Shown here: in pieces, positions 23,951 to 33,213 of the stretch
Layout of the letters: the number at the start of each line of letters is the position of its first letter
How positions within the stretch are numbered: position 1 is the stretch's first letter
Assembly: GCF_000373625.1 (NCBI RefSeq)
Contig: NZ_KB891988.1
Span: 656,053 to 720,052, forward strand
From: Streptomyces sp. LaPpAH-108
GTDB taxonomy: Bacteria > Actinomycetota > Actinomycetes > Streptomycetales > Streptomycetaceae
Length of the DNA: 64,000 nt
Direction of reading: 5' to 3'
Notes under the pieces: generated by a model
What the model was told of the DNA's origin: nothing
The model's input: only the letters and a program-made list of their open reading frames with translations
Databases searched by the model: none
Position numbers and translations under genes: made by a program

Positions 23951-26653
23951 TCACAGCCCGTACTTCTCGCGGGCTTCCTTCACCGCCGTCGCCTTGACCG
24001 CACCGCGCTTGGCGAGCTGCGCCAGCGCCGCGACCACGATCGACTCGGCGTCGACACCGAAGTGCCGGCGGGCCGCCGCGCGGGTGTCGGACAGGCCGAA
24101 GCCGTCCGCGCCCAGCGAGGACCAGTCCTGGTCGACCCACTGCGCGATCTGGTCCGGGACCTGGCGCATGTAGTCGGAGACCGCGAGGACCGGGCCCTCG
24201 GCGCCCTGGAGCGCCCGGCGCACGAACGGCACCCGCTCCTCGCCGCGCAGCAGGGCCGCGTCGGCGTCCATCGCGTCACGGCGCAGCTCGGACCAGGAGG
24301 TCGCGGACCACACGTCGGCGGCCACGCCCCACTCCTCGGCGAGCATCCGCTGCGCGTCCAGCGCCCAGTGGATCGCCGTACCCGAGCCGAGCAACTGCAT
24401 GCGCGGGGCGTTGGCCGGGACGGTCAGGCCCGCGGTCTCCGCCGTGTTGAAGCGGTACAGCCCCTTGACGATGCCCTCGTCGATGCCGGGGACGGACGGC
24501 TTGGCGGGCTGCGGCAGCGGCTCGTTGTAGACCGTCAGGTAGTAGAAGACGTCCTGGTCCTCGCCCTCGGCGGCCTCGCCGTACATCCGGCGCAGACCCT
24601 CCTTGACGATGGCGGCGACCTCGTAGGCGAACGCCGGGTCGTACGTCAGCGCGGCCGGGTTGGTCGCGGCGATGACCGGGGAGTGGCCGTCGGCGTGCTG
24701 CAGGCCCTCGCCCGTCAGGGTCGTACGGCCCGCGGTCGCGCCGACGAGGAAGCCGCGGCCGAGCTGGTCGCCGAGCTGCCACATCTGGTCGGCCGTGCGC
24801 TGCCAGCCGAACATCGAGTAGAAGATGTAGAACGGGATCATCGCCTCGCCGTGCGTCGAGTACGCGCTGGACGCGGCGATGAAGTCGGCCATCGAACCGG
24901 CCTCGGTGATCCCCTCGTTGAGGATCTGGCCGTTCTTGGCCTCCTTGTAGTACATCAGCTGGTCGCGGTCGACCGGCTCGTACGTCTGGCCCTTGGGCGA
25001 GTAGATGCCGAGCGAGGGGAACAGCGACTCCATGCCGAAGGTGCGCGCCTCGTCGGGGACGATCGGCACCCAGCGCTTGCCGGTCTCCTTGTCGCGGACC
25101 AGGTCCTTGACCAGGCGGACGAACGCCATGGTGGTCGCCACGTTCTGCGAGCCGGAGCCCTTGTCGAAGGAGGCGAACGCCTTGTCGGCCGGGGCGGGCA
25201 GCGCGGGCAGCGGCTGGGTGCGGCGGGCCGGGGCCGGGCCGCCGAGGGCCGCGCGGCGCTCCTGGAGGTAGCGGACCTCGGGGGAGTCGGCGCCCGGGTG
25301 GCCGTAGGGCACCTGGCCGTCGGCGAAGGCGCTGTCCGGGATCGGCAGCTCAAGGAGGTCGCGCATCGCCTTGAACTCGTCCACCGAGAGCTTCTTCATC
25401 TGGTGGTTGGCGTTCTTGGAGGCGAAGCCCGGGCCGAGGGTGTGGCCCTTGACCGTCTGGGCCAGGATCACGGTCGGCGCGCCCTTGTGCTCGACGGCCG
25501 CCTTGTACGCGGCGTAGACCTTGCGGGCCTCGTGGCCGCCGCGCGAGAGGTGGAAGCACTCGAGGATCTTGTCGTCGCTCAGCAGCTTCGCCATCTCCAC
25601 CAGCGCCGGGTCGGCGCCGAAGAAGTCCTGGCGGATATAGGCCGCGTCACGCGTCTGGTACGTCTGGATCTGGGCGTCCGGCACCTGGCGCAGACGGCGG
25701 ACCAGCGCGCCCGTGGTGTCCAGCTGGAACAGCTCGTCCCAGGCGGTGCCCCACAGCGTCTTGATGACGTTCCAGCCCGCGCCCCGGAACTGGGCCTCCA
25801 GCTCCTGCACGATCTTGAAGTTCGCGCGGACCGGGCCGTCCAGGCGCTGCAGGTTGCAGTTGATGACGAAGGTGAGGTTGTCCAGCTCCTCACGGGCGGC
25901 GAGCGCGAGGGCCGCCGTCGACTCCGGCTCGTCCATCTCGCCGTCACCGAGGAACGCCCACACGTGCGAGGCGGAGACGTCCTTGATGCCGCGGTTGGTC
26001 AGGTAGCGGTTGAACCGCGCCTGGTAGATCGCGGAGAGCGGGCCGAGGCCCATCGAGACCGTCGGGAACTCCCACAGCCAGGGCAGCCGACGCGGGTGCG
26101 GGTAGGAGGGCAGACCGTTGCCGCCCGCCTCCTGGCGGAAGTGGTCGAGCTGGGTCTCGGTGAGACGGCCGTCGAGGAAGGCGCGGGCGTAGATGCCGGG
26201 GGAGGCGTGGCCCTGGATGTAGAGCTGGTCGCCGGAGCCGTCCCCCTCCTTGCCCTTGAAGAAGTGGTTGAAGCCGGTCTCGTACAGCCACGCGGCGGAG
26301 GCGAAGGTGGCGATGTGGCCGCCGACGCCGTATTTGCTGCCCCGGGTGACCATCGCCGCCGCGTTCCAGCGGTTCCAGGCGGTGATCCGGGCCTCCAGCG
26401 CGGCGTCACCGGGGATGCCCGGCTCGGCGGCGGTGGGGATGGTGTTGAGGTAGTCGGTCTCGACGAGCTTCGGCAGCCCGATGCCGTCCGCCTCGGCGCG
26501 CTCCAGCGTGCGCCGCATCAGGTACGCGGCGCGATGCGGGCCCGCTTCCCTGGCGACGGCGTCCAGGGAGGCCCGCCACTCGGCGGTCTCCTCGGCGTCG
26601 CGGTCCGGGAGCTGGTCGAGCGCGCTCTGCTGGATGGCGTTGGGGTCGGTCAT
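23951..26653 (-). CDS. aceE: pyruvate dehydrogenase E1 component, homodimeric type
   Basis: A 900-residue thiamine-diphosphate enzyme that decarboxylates pyruvate and acetylates the lipoyl arm of E2. The cofactor motif runs from GDGEMDEPES (236) to NCNLQ (265-269). HIATFASAAWLYE, GHASPGIYARAF and the C-terminal half (PIVPDEARTFGMESLF) are typical of the AceE family. Its length matches AceE. The ATG at 26653 follows GAAGGCGG. It is upstream, in transcription order, of nothing co-directional nearby; the GntR gene behind it may control it. E2 and Lpd are encoded just to the right. Confidence 0.96.
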   Translation of the reverse strand: MTDPNAIQQSALDQLPDRDAEETAEWRASLDAVAREAGPHRAAYLMRRTLERAEADGIGLPKLVETDYLNTIPTAAEPGIPGDAALEARITAWNRWNAAAMVTRGSKYGVGGHIATFASAAWLYETGFNHFFKGKEGDGSGDQLYIQGHASPGIYARAFLDGRLTETQLDHFRQEAGGNGLPSYPHPRRLPWLWEFPTVSMGLGPLSAIYQARFNRYLTNRGIKDVSASHVWAFLGDGEMDEPESTAALALAAREELDNLTFVINCNLQRLDGPVRANFKIVQELEAQFRGAGWNVIKTLWGTAWDELFQLDTTGALVRRLRQVPDAQIQTYQTRDAAYIRQDFFGADPALVEMAKLLSDDKILECFHLSRGGHEARKVYAAYKAAVEHKGAPTVILAQTVKGHTLGPGFASKNANHQMKKLSVDEFKAMRDLLELPIPDSAFADGQVPYGHPGADSPEVRYLQERRAALGGPAPARRTQPLPALPAPADKAFASFDKGSGSQNVATTMAFVRLVKDLVRDKETGKRWVPIVPDEARTFGMESLFPSLGIYSPKGQTYEPVDRDQLMYYKEAKNGQILNEGITEAGSMADFIAASSAYSTHGEAMIPFYIFYSMFGWQRTADQMWQLGDQLGRGFLVGATAGRTTLTGEGLQHADGHSPVIAATNPAALTYDPAFAYEVAAIVKEGLRRMYGEAAEGEDQDVFYYLTVYNEPLPQPAKPSVPGIDEGIVKGLYRFNTAETAGLTVPANAPRMQLLGSGTAIHWALDAQRMLAEEWGVAADVWSATSWSELRRDAMDADAALLRGEERVPFVRRALQGAEGPVLAVSDYMRQVPDQIAQWVDQDWSSLGADGFGLSDTRAAARRHFGVDAESIVVAALAQLAKRGAVKATAVKEAREKYGL

Positions 26654-26741
26654 GTCGCCGCCTTCCTCAGTCGAAGGGGGTGCTCTCATGGTGGAGAGCT
26701 CGGGGGTGCCCTTGGTCTTTGGCAGGACAGGGCCGTCGAGG

Positions 26742-26771
26742 ACTGTAACTCCCTGATCGATGATCGATCAA
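26742..26771 (-). promoter_or_regulatory. candidate aceE promoter
   Basis: On the minus strand TTGATC (26766-26771) and TACAGT (26742-26747) are separated by 18 bp, close to the streptomycete housekeeping consensus. The spacer is largely covered by the palindrome at 26754-26770, so a bound protein would block it. Confidence 0.6.
26754..26770. promoter_or_regulatory. perfect palindrome TGATCGATGATCGATCA in the aceE promoter
   Basis: 8-bp arms around one central base, completely symmetrical, overlapping the -35 element and spacer of the candidate aceE promoter. It is AT-rich compared with the surroundings. It is a strong candidate operator, possibly for the GntR regulator encoded next to it. 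Confidence 0.65.
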
Positions 26772-26809
26772 AGGTTTGGGGGTGAAAACCCCGCCATTGC
26801 ACGAAAGTA

Positions 26810-26844
26810 GGCACCCGGTGTCTTTTGGACAGGCACCCGGTGCC
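26810..26844. promoter_or_regulatory. two GGCACCCGGTGYC inverted repeats 22 bp apart
   Basis: GGCACCCGGTGTC at 26810-26822 and the perfect palindrome GGCACCCGGTGCC at 26832-26844 are spaced by 22 bp (two helical turns) between the gntR gene's stop and the aceE promoter. This arrangement suits a dimer-of-dimers regulator. They could alternatively form the end of the gntR transcript, but lack a T-run. Confidence 0.55.
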
Positions 26845-26894
26845 GTGTTTTTGCGGGTTTTCGTGCCCGTTTCCGCAGGTGAGCGGAGTACGGC

Positions 26895-27518
26895 TCAAGC
26901 GCGGGGCGCGCAGCCCAGCACGTGCGCCTTCACCAGCTCGGCGATCCGGGGGTCGCGACGCTTGAACGCCTCCACCAGCTCCTCGTGCTCCTCCGCGTAC
27001 GACTGCTGGACGGTGCCCAGCCAGCGGATCGACAGCGCGGTGAAGACCTCGATGCCCAGGCCCTCCCAGGTGTGCAGCAGCACGGAGTTGCCCGCGGCGC
27101 GGACCAGCTCGCGGTGGAAGCCGACGGTATGGCGGACCTGGCCGGTGCCGTCTGCGGCCTGGTCGGCCTCGTACAGGGCGGCTACGTGGGGCTCCAGGGC
27201 TGAACAGTCCGTTGCCAGGGTCTCGGCTGCCAGCTCCGCCGCGATGGCCTCCAGGCCCGCCCTGACGGGGTAGCTCTCCTCCAGGTCGGCTGCCGTCAGG
27301 TTGCGTACGCGGACGCCCTTGTTCGGGGCGGATTCGATCAGGCGCAGGGTCTCCAGTTCGCGGAGTGCTTCGCGGACCGGGGTCTGGCTGACCTCCAGTT
27401 CCGTGGCGATACGGCGTTCCACGATGCGCTCGCCCGGTTGCCAGCGGCCGCTGACGATGCCCTCCACGATGTGCTCGCGGATCTGTTCGCGCAGCGAGTG
27501 GATTACGGGCGCGGTCAT
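26895..27518 (-). CDS. GntR-family (FadR/FCD type) transcriptional regulator
   Basis: A 207-residue regulator. The winged HTH is at about residues 8-75 (LREQIREHIVEGIVSGRWQPGERIVERRIATELEVSQTPVREALRELE), the classic GntR signature. The rest is an all-helical FCD effector domain with likely metal-binding His in VRHTVGFHRELVRAAGN. Such proteins respond to carboxylic acids. It is encoded directly upstream of aceE in the same direction, with palindromic sites in between, so control of aceE by pyruvate or a related acid is a reasonable inference. The ATG at 27518 follows AAGGAG. Confidence 0.9.
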   Translation of the reverse strand: MTAPVIHSLREQIREHIVEGIVSGRWQPGERIVERRIATELEVSQTPVREALRELETLRLIESAPNKGVRVRNLTAADLEESYPVRAGLEAIAAELAAETLATDCSALEPHVAALYEADQAADGTGQVRHTVGFHRELVRAAGNSVLLHTWEGLGIEVFTALSIRWLGTVQQSYAEEHEELVEAFKRRDPRIAELVKAHVLGCAPRA

Positions 27519-27685
27519 TCTGGGCTCCTTCGCGAGGCGGCTCTACGACGATAAGGGGGCGTCCCTTGGCTGTGGCGGGTATAGGGGTGCTTTTGCCCAG
27601 GTGAGACGAGTTGCACAGGGTGTTTTCGACGCGGGAGGGCTCGGGGGGTTCTGGATTTGGGCGGATGCGGGCGCGTTGTGGTTGA

Positions 27686-27708
27686 TCGCGCAGTTCCCCG
27701 CGCCCCTT
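27686..27708 (+). repeat. dispersed intergenic repeat, copy 1
   Basis: Contains CGCAGTTCCCCGCGCCCCTT preceded by TCG. The same 22-base core recurs at 43081, 60318 and (inverted) 61775. This copy lies between the gntR promoter side and the terminator of the E2 gene. Confidence 0.9.
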
Positions 27709-27760
27709 CAGGGAGTTGCCATGGCCCGGCGCCGACAAGCTCAGGCTTCTCCAGGAACGG

Positions 27761-27794
27761 CGAAGCCCCCCTGTCTTTCGACAGAGGGGCTTCG
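27761..27794. terminator. hairpin terminator downstream of the E2 gene
   Basis: CGAAGCCCCCCTGTC and GACAGAGGGGCTTCG pair with one mismatch around TTTC. It lies 16 bp beyond the E2 stop on the minus strand. Confidence 0.85.
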
Positions 27795-27809
27795 CCACAG
27801 GCCAGGGAG

Positions 27810-29636
27810 TTACAGGCCGAGTTCTACCTCGAACTCGCCCGCTTCCAGGATCTGCTTGACCGTCGTCAGGTAGCGGGCCGCGTCGGCGCCGTCGACCAGG
27901 CGGTGGTCGTAGGAGAGGGTCAGGTAGGTCATGTCGCGGACGGCGATGACCGTGCCCTCCTCCGTCTCCAGGACGGCCGGGCGCTTGACCGTGGCGCCGA
28001 TGCCGAGGATCGCGACCTGGCCCGGCGGCACGATGATCGTGTCGAACAGGGCACCGCGCGAACCGGTGTTGGAGATGGTGAAGGTCGCGCCGGACAGCTC
28101 GTCCGGAGTGATCTTGTTGGCGCGGACCTTGCCCGCCAGCTCGGCCGTCGCCTTGGCGATGCCCGCGATGTTGAGGTCACCGGCGTGCTTGATGACCGGG
28201 GTCATCAGGCCCTTCTCCGAGTCCACCGCGATACCGACGTTCTCGGTGTCGAAGTAGGTGATCGTGCCCTCGGCCTCGTTGATCTTGGCGTTGATGACCG
28301 GGTGGGCCTTCAGCGCCTGCGCGGCGGCCTTGACGAAGAACGGCATCGGCGAGAGCTTGACGCCCTCGCGGGCGGCGAAGGAGTCCTTCGCCTTGCCGCG
28401 CAGCTTCATCAGACGCGTGACGTCGACCTCGACGACCGAGGAGAGCTGGGCCTGCTCCTGGAGCGCCTTGACCATGTTGTCGCCGATGACCTTGCGGATG
28501 CGGGTCATCTTGACGGTCTGGCCGCGCAGCGGGGAGACCTCGAGCGCCGGGGCCTTCTTCGCGGCGGCCGGAGCGGCGGCAGCGGCCGGAGCCGGAGCGG
28601 CGGCGGCCTTCGCGGCCTCGGCGGCGGCGAGGACGTCCTGCTTGCGGATACGGCCGCCGACACCGGTGCCCTTGACACCGGCCAGGTCGACGCCGTTCTC
28701 CGCGGCGAGCTTGCGCACCAGCGGGGTCACGTAGGCGCCCTCGTCGGTCGCCTGGGTGGCGGTCGGGGAGGTGGGCGCGGTGGCCGGGGTCACCGGAGCC
28801 GGGGCGGCCGGAGCGGCCGGGGCCACCGGGGCCGGGGCGGCAGCGGCGGGCGCGGCCGGAGCGGCGGGGGCAGCGGCGGCGGGCGCGGCGGGAGCCGGAG
28901 CCGGAGCGGCCGGAGCCGCGGGGGCGGCCGGGGCCGGAGCGGCGGCAGCCGGGGCGGCGGGCGCGGCGGGGGCAGCGGCGGCCGGAGCCGGAGCGGCGGC
29001 CGGGGCGGCACCGGCGACGCCGATGACGGCGAGCTTGGCGCCGACCTCGGCGGTCTCGTCCTCGCCGACCACGATCTCCAGCAGGGTGCCCGAGACGGGC
29101 GCCGGGATCTCGGTGTCGACCTTGTCGGTGGAGACCTCGAGCAGCGGCTCGTCGGCCTCGACCGAGTCGCCGACCGACTTCAGCCAGCGGGTGACGGTGC
29201 CCTCGGTGACGGACTCACCGAGCGCGGGCAGCACCACGTCGGTGCCCTGGGCTCCACCGGACTGCGCGGCGGGCGCCTCGGCGGCCGGAGCGGGGGCGGG
29301 GGCGGCCGGGGCCTCGGCGACGGGCGCCGGGGCGGGCTCGGCGGCCGGGGCCGGAGCCTCGGCGGCGGCGGGGGCCGGGGCAGCGGCGGGGGCGCCGGAG
29401 CCGTCGTCGATCAGGGCCAGCTCGGCACCGACCTCGACGGTCTCGTCCTCGGCGACCTTGATCGAGGCCAGCACACCGGAGACGGGCGAGGGGATCTCGG
29501 TGTCGACCTTGTCGGTCGACACCTCGAGCAGCGGCTCGTCGGCCTCGACGCGCTCGCCCTCGGCCTTCAGCCAGCGGGTGACAGTGCCCTCGGTGACGCT
29601 CTCACCGAGCGCCGGAAGGGTTACGGAAACCGCCAT
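27810..29636 (-). CDS. sucB: 2-oxoacid dehydrogenase E2 (dihydrolipoamide acyltransferase)
   Basis: A 608-residue E2 of the actinobacterial SucB type, which in this phylum commonly serves the pyruvate and often the 2-oxoglutarate dehydrogenase complex. Two lipoyl domains have their lysines in STDKVDTE at about residues 43 and 172. Ala/Pro-rich linkers (about 82-128 and a very long one at about 207-295) separate them from the subunit-binding domain ([17 protein letters not shown]). The C-terminal catalytic domain ends with the His/Asp active site [13 protein letters not shown]. The ATG at 29636 begins [14 protein letters not shown]. It is followed on the left by a terminator and preceded by lpd. 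Confidence 0.94.
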   Translation of the reverse strand: MAVSVTLPALGESVTEGTVTRWLKAEGERVEADEPLLEVSTDKVDTEIPSPVSGVLASIKVAEDETVEVGAELALIDDGSGAPAAAPAPAAAEAPAPAAEPAPAPVAEAPAAPAPAPAAEAPAAQSGGAQGTDVVLPALGESVTEGTVTRWLKSVGDSVEADEPLLEVSTDKVDTEIPAPVSGTLLEIVVGEDETAEVGAKLAVIGVAGAAPAAAPAPAAAAPAAPAAPAAAAPAPAAPAAPAAPAPAPAAPAAAAPAAPAAPAAAAPAPVAPAAPAAPAPVTPATAPTSPTATQATDEGAYVTPLVRKLAAENGVDLAGVKGTGVGGRIRKQDVLAAAEAAKAAAAPAPAAAAAPAAAKKAPALEVSPLRGQTVKMTRIRKVIGDNMVKALQEQAQLSSVVEVDVTRLMKLRGKAKDSFAAREGVKLSPMPFFVKAAAQALKAHPVINAKINEAEGTITYFDTENVGIAVDSEKGLMTPVIKHAGDLNIAGIAKATAELAGKVRANKITPDELSGATFTISNTGSRGALFDTIIVPPGQVAILGIGATVKRPAVLETEEGTVIAVRDMTYLTLSYDHRLVDGADAARYLTTVKQILEAGEFEVELGL

Positions 29637-29698
29637 GGTTTCGGTTGCTCCTTAAGGAATTGCGGAAGTCTGTGTCGTCGCGCCCGAGGGCCGATGGC

Positions 29699-31087
29699 TC
29701 AGTCGTGGGCGTGCAGCGGCTTGCCGGCCAGCGCCAGGTGCGCCTCGCCGAGCGCCTCGTTCTGCGTCGGGTGGGCGTGGATGAGCTGGGCGACCTCGGC
29801 CGGCAGCGCCTCCCAGTTGTAGATCAGCTGGGCCTCGCCGACCTGCTCGCCCATGCGGTCGCCGACCATGTGGACGCCGACCACGGCACCGTCCTTGACC
29901 TGGACGAGCTTGATCTCGCCCGCGGTCTTGAGGATCTTGCTCTTGCCGTTGCCCGCCAGGCTGTACTTCAGAGCGACGACCTTGTCCGCGCCGTAGATCT
30001 CCTTGGCCTTGGCCTCGGTGATGCCCACGGAGGCGACCTCCGGGTGGCAGTACGTCACACGGGGGACACCGTCGTAGTCGATCGGGACGGTCTTCAGACC
30101 GGCCAGGCGCTCCGCCACCAGGATGCCCTCGGCGAAGCCGACGTGCGCGAGCTGGAGGGTCGGGACGAGGTCACCGACGGCCGAGATGGTCGGCACGTTG
30201 GTGCGCATGTACTCGTCGACCAGGACGTAGCCGCGGTCCATCGCGACGCCCTGCTCCTCGTAGCCCAGGCCCTGCGACACCGGGCCGCGGCCGACGGCGA
30301 CCAGCAGGACCTCGGCCTCGAACTCCTTGCCGTCGGCGAGGGTGACCTTGACGCCGTCCTGGGTGTACTCGGCCTTCTCGAAGAAGGTGCCGAGGTTGAA
30401 CTTGATGCCGCGCTTGCGGAAGGCGCGCTCAAGGAGCTTGGAGGAGTTCTCGTCCTCGACCGGCACCAGGTGCTTCAGACCCTCGATGACGGTCACGTCG
30501 GCGCCGAAGGACTTCCAGGCCGAGGCGAACTCGACGCCGATGACACCGCCGCCGAGGATGATCGCGGACTTGGGCACGCGGTCCAGGACGAGGGCGTGGT
30601 CGGAGGAGATGATCCGGTCGCCGTCGATCTCCAGGCCCGGCAGCGACTTCGGCACGGAGCCGGTCGCGAGCAGGACGTGACGGCCCTGGATCCGCTGGCC
30701 GTTGACGTCCACGGAGGTGGGGGAGGACAGGCGGCCCTCGCCCTCGATGTACGTCACCTTGCGGGAGGCGATCAGACCCTGGAGGCCCTTGTAGAGGCCC
30801 GAGATCACGTCGTCCTTGTACTTGTGGACGGCCGGGACGTCGATGCCCTCGAAGGTGGCCTTCACACCGAACTGCTCGCTCTCGCGGGCCTGGTCGGCGA
30901 TCTCACCCGCGTGCAGCAGGGCCTTGGTGGGGATGCAGCCCCGGTGCAGGCAGGTGCCGCCGACCTTGTCCTTCTCGATCAGGGCGACGTCCAGGCCCAG
31001 CTGCGCTCCGCGCAGGGCCGCGGCGTACCCACCGCTGCCACCGCCGAGGATCACTAGGTCGAAAACGGTGCTGGCGTCGTTCGCCAC
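29699..31087 (-). CDS. lpdA: dihydrolipoyl dehydrogenase
   Basis: A 462-residue E3 flavoprotein that reoxidises the lipoyl arm with NAD. FAD-binding LVILGGGSGGYAAALRGAQ is followed by the redox disulfide Cys46/Cys51 (GGTCLHRGCIP). The NAD-binding IILGGGVIGVEFASAW is central, and the His-Glu dyad lies in HAHPTQNEALGEAH near the end. The GTG at 31087 is preceded by GGAGGACG. It is 62 bp upstream of the E2 gene in the same direction, so the two form an operon. Confidence 0.96.
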   Translation of the reverse strand: MANDASTVFDLVILGGGSGGYAAALRGAQLGLDVALIEKDKVGGTCLHRGCIPTKALLHAGEIADQARESEQFGVKATFEGIDVPAVHKYKDDVISGLYKGLQGLIASRKVTYIEGEGRLSSPTSVDVNGQRIQGRHVLLATGSVPKSLPGLEIDGDRIISSDHALVLDRVPKSAIILGGGVIGVEFASAWKSFGADVTVIEGLKHLVPVEDENSSKLLERAFRKRGIKFNLGTFFEKAEYTQDGVKVTLADGKEFEAEVLLVAVGRGPVSQGLGYEEQGVAMDRGYVLVDEYMRTNVPTISAVGDLVPTLQLAHVGFAEGILVAERLAGLKTVPIDYDGVPRVTYCHPEVASVGITEAKAKEIYGADKVVALKYSLAGNGKSKILKTAGEIKLVQVKDGAVVGVHMVGDRMGEQVGEAQLIYNWEALPAEVAQLIHAHPTQNEALGEAHLALAGKPLHAHD

Positions 31088-31286
31088 GTCACGTCCTCCA
31101 TGCATGTGCGCCGTACGCCGGTCGTCGGTGACCGGCAGGCGGCTGGTGTCCGGCCGCTTGATGCTTCGGCCCTCGGGTGGGGCCCTGTCCTGCCGGGCTC
31201 CATCTTTGCACTTGTCCGGGGTGGTCCATACGCCGGGCCGGGGTGTGAGACGTCCCACGTCCGCTCCGGCACCACCGCGGGCAAAA

Positions 31287-31324
31287 GGGGCGCGTGGCCG
31301 CGTCGATGCGCGGCCACGCGCCCC
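31287..31324 (-). terminator. intrinsic terminator downstream of pepA
   Basis: GGGGCGCGTGGCCGCG and CGCGGCCACGCGCCCC pair perfectly. On the minus strand the hairpin is followed by TTTT, the form expected for termination of pepA. A second hairpin (GGGGCGCG/CGCGCCCC, 31381-31405) lies nearer the pepA stop. Confidence 0.88.
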
Positions 31325-31380
31325 TCGGGTCCATCGACACCGCCCTCACCTGGGGCGGAGCGGTGTCAGAGGTGGTGCGA

Positions 31381-31405
31381 GGGGCGCGATACGGAACCGC
31401 GCCCC
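31381..31405. terminator. minor hairpin after pepA
   Basis: 8-bp arms GGGGCGCG and CGCGCCCC around a 9-base loop, 19 bp beyond the pepA stop. It probably adds to the stronger terminator at 31287-31324. Confidence 0.55.
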
Positions 31406-31423
31406 CTGCTCCGGCGGGCGATG

Positions 31424-32938
31424 TCAGCCCAGGTCGCCGTCGGCGGTCAGCTCAGCGAGCCGAACCAGCGTGCGGACCGCGGAACCGGTGCCGCCCTTCG
31501 GGGTGTAGCCGAAGGGGCCGCTCTCGTTGAAGGCCGGGCCCGCGATGTCCAGGTGCGCCCAGGTGATGCCCTCGCCGACGAACTCGCGCAGGAACAGACC
31601 GGCGACCAGGCCGCCGCCCATCCGCTCACCCATGTTGGCGATGTCCGCGACGGGGGAGTCCATGCCCTTGCGCAGGTGCTCGGGGAGCGGCATCTGCCAG
31701 GCCGGCTCGCCGACCTCCTCGGCCACGTCGTGCAGCGAGGCGCGGAAGGCGTCGTCGTTCGCCATGATGCCGAAGGTGCGGTTGCCGAGCGCCAGCACCA
31801 TGGCGCCGGTCAGCGTGGCCACGTCCACGATCGCGTCCGGCTCCTCGGCCGAGGCGGCCCACAGCGCGTCCGCGAGGACCAGACGGCCCTCGGCGTCGGT
31901 GTTGAGCACCTCGACGGTCTTGCCGCTGTACATGCGCAGCACGTCGCCCGGGCGGACGGCGGAGCCCGACGGCATGTTCTCGGCGAGCGCCAGCCAGCCG
32001 GTCACGTTGACCTTCAGGCCGAGGCGGGCGGCGGAGACGACCGCGGCGAACACGGCGGCGGCACCGGCCATGTCGCACTTCATCGTCTCGTTGTGCCCGG
32101 CGGGCTTGAGCGAGATGCCGCCCGAGTCGTAGGTGATGCCCTTGCCGACGAAGGCGAGGTGCTTGTCGGCCTCGGGGTGGGTGTAGGCCAGCTTGACCAG
32201 GCGCGGGGTGGCGGCGGAGCCCCCGCCGACGCCCATGATGCCGCCGTAGCCGCCCTCGACCAGGGCCGCGTCGTCGAGTACTTCGATCTGGAGGCCGTGC
32301 TCGTCGGCGGCGGCGCGCGCGAGGGCCGCGAAGGCGGCGGGGTCGAGGTCGTTCGGCGGGGTGTTGACCAGGTCGCGGGCGCGGTTCAGCTCCTCGCTCA
32401 CCGCGACGGCGCGGGCGAGCGCCGCGTCGTGGTCGTCGCCACCGGCGGTCAGGACGACGGCCTCGGCCAGCGGGGCGTTCTTCGCCTCGCCGTCCTCGGT
32501 CTTCTCCTTGTACGCGTCGAAGGCGTAGGCGCCGAGCAGCGCGCCCTCGGCGATCGCGGCGACGGCACCGGGGCCGTCCACGGGCAGCGCGAACGCGGCC
32601 TTCCCGGTCCCGGCGAGGCCGCGCGCGGCCACACCGGCGGCGCGGCGCAGGGTCTCGGCGTCGAACCCGTCCTCCGCCTCGGGCTCGGCGCCCAGGCCCA
32701 CCGCCACCAGGAGGGGGGCCTCGAAGCCCGCCGGGGCGGGCAGCTTGGTCAGCTCGCCCTCGGCGCCCGAGGCACCAAGGGTCTCCAGGACGCCGGACAG
32801 CGCGCCGTCGTACGCCTCGACGACGGACTCGGCGCCGGGCGCCACGACGGGGCCCGCGCCGGCCTTGGCGACACCGATCACGATCGCGTCGGCGCTCAGG
32901 CCGGGCGCCGCTTCGGTGCTGAGAGTCAGAGCAGTCAC
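31424..32938 (-). CDS. pepA: leucyl aminopeptidase (M17)
   Basis: A 504-residue cytosolic manganese/zinc aminopeptidase. The less conserved N-terminal macro-like domain (to about residue 170) is followed by the catalytic domain with VGKGITYDSGGISLKP (metal-binding Lys and Asp), MKCDMAGAAAV and the family signature NTDAEGRLVLADAL. The C-terminus IAGPAFNESGPFGYTPKGGTG is typical. GTG at 32938 (VTALTLSTEAAPG) gives the usual length although its ribosome site is weak. It is downstream of the 275-bp gap after cobS, and transcription ends at two hairpins. Confidence 0.94.
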   Translation of the reverse strand: MTALTLSTEAAPGLSADAIVIGVAKAGAGPVVAPGAESVVEAYDGALSGVLETLGASGAEGELTKLPAPAGFEAPLLVAVGLGAEPEAEDGFDAETLRRAAGVAARGLAGTGKAAFALPVDGPGAVAAIAEGALLGAYAFDAYKEKTEDGEAKNAPLAEAVVLTAGGDDHDAALARAVAVSEELNRARDLVNTPPNDLDPAAFAALARAAADEHGLQIEVLDDAALVEGGYGGIMGVGGGSAATPRLVKLAYTHPEADKHLAFVGKGITYDSGGISLKPAGHNETMKCDMAGAAAVFAAVVSAARLGLKVNVTGWLALAENMPSGSAVRPGDVLRMYSGKTVEVLNTDAEGRLVLADALWAASAEEPDAIVDVATLTGAMVLALGNRTFGIMANDDAFRASLHDVAEEVGEPAWQMPLPEHLRKGMDSPVADIANMGERMGGGLVAGLFLREFVGEGITWAHLDIAGPAFNESGPFGYTPKGGTGSAVRTLVRLAELTADGDLG

Positions 32939-33213
32939 GGTGGTGAAATCTCGCTTCCGATGTGAAGTTGCAGTGGCCGTTTGCGTTCCTCGGCCGCCCG
33001 GTGGGGCGGCCTCACACAAGGGGTGGGTCGACCGGGCCCGAGAACCGACCCTAGGTCCAGCGCTGGACCGTTTCGGCAACCGGGGTCTCCACCCCGTCGG
33101 CGAGCACCCGCCACGAGACTACGCGCGTGCACGCGTTCGCTCATTCCTTCGAGTGGTCGCCCGAACGTGGTCCTCTCGTGGTCTGCGGACAACTCCGCGC
33201 GTGTACAGGGGGG

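Noticed and set aside
24062..26785. A 907-codon open frame on the plus strand
   Set aside because: It mirrors aceE on the opposite strand. aceE has full domain evidence, and the shadow does not.
28756..29655. A Gly/Ala-rich 299-codon frame on the plus strand
   Set aside because: It is the antisense of the Ala/Pro linker of E2. Such linkers give a long open complement by composition alone.
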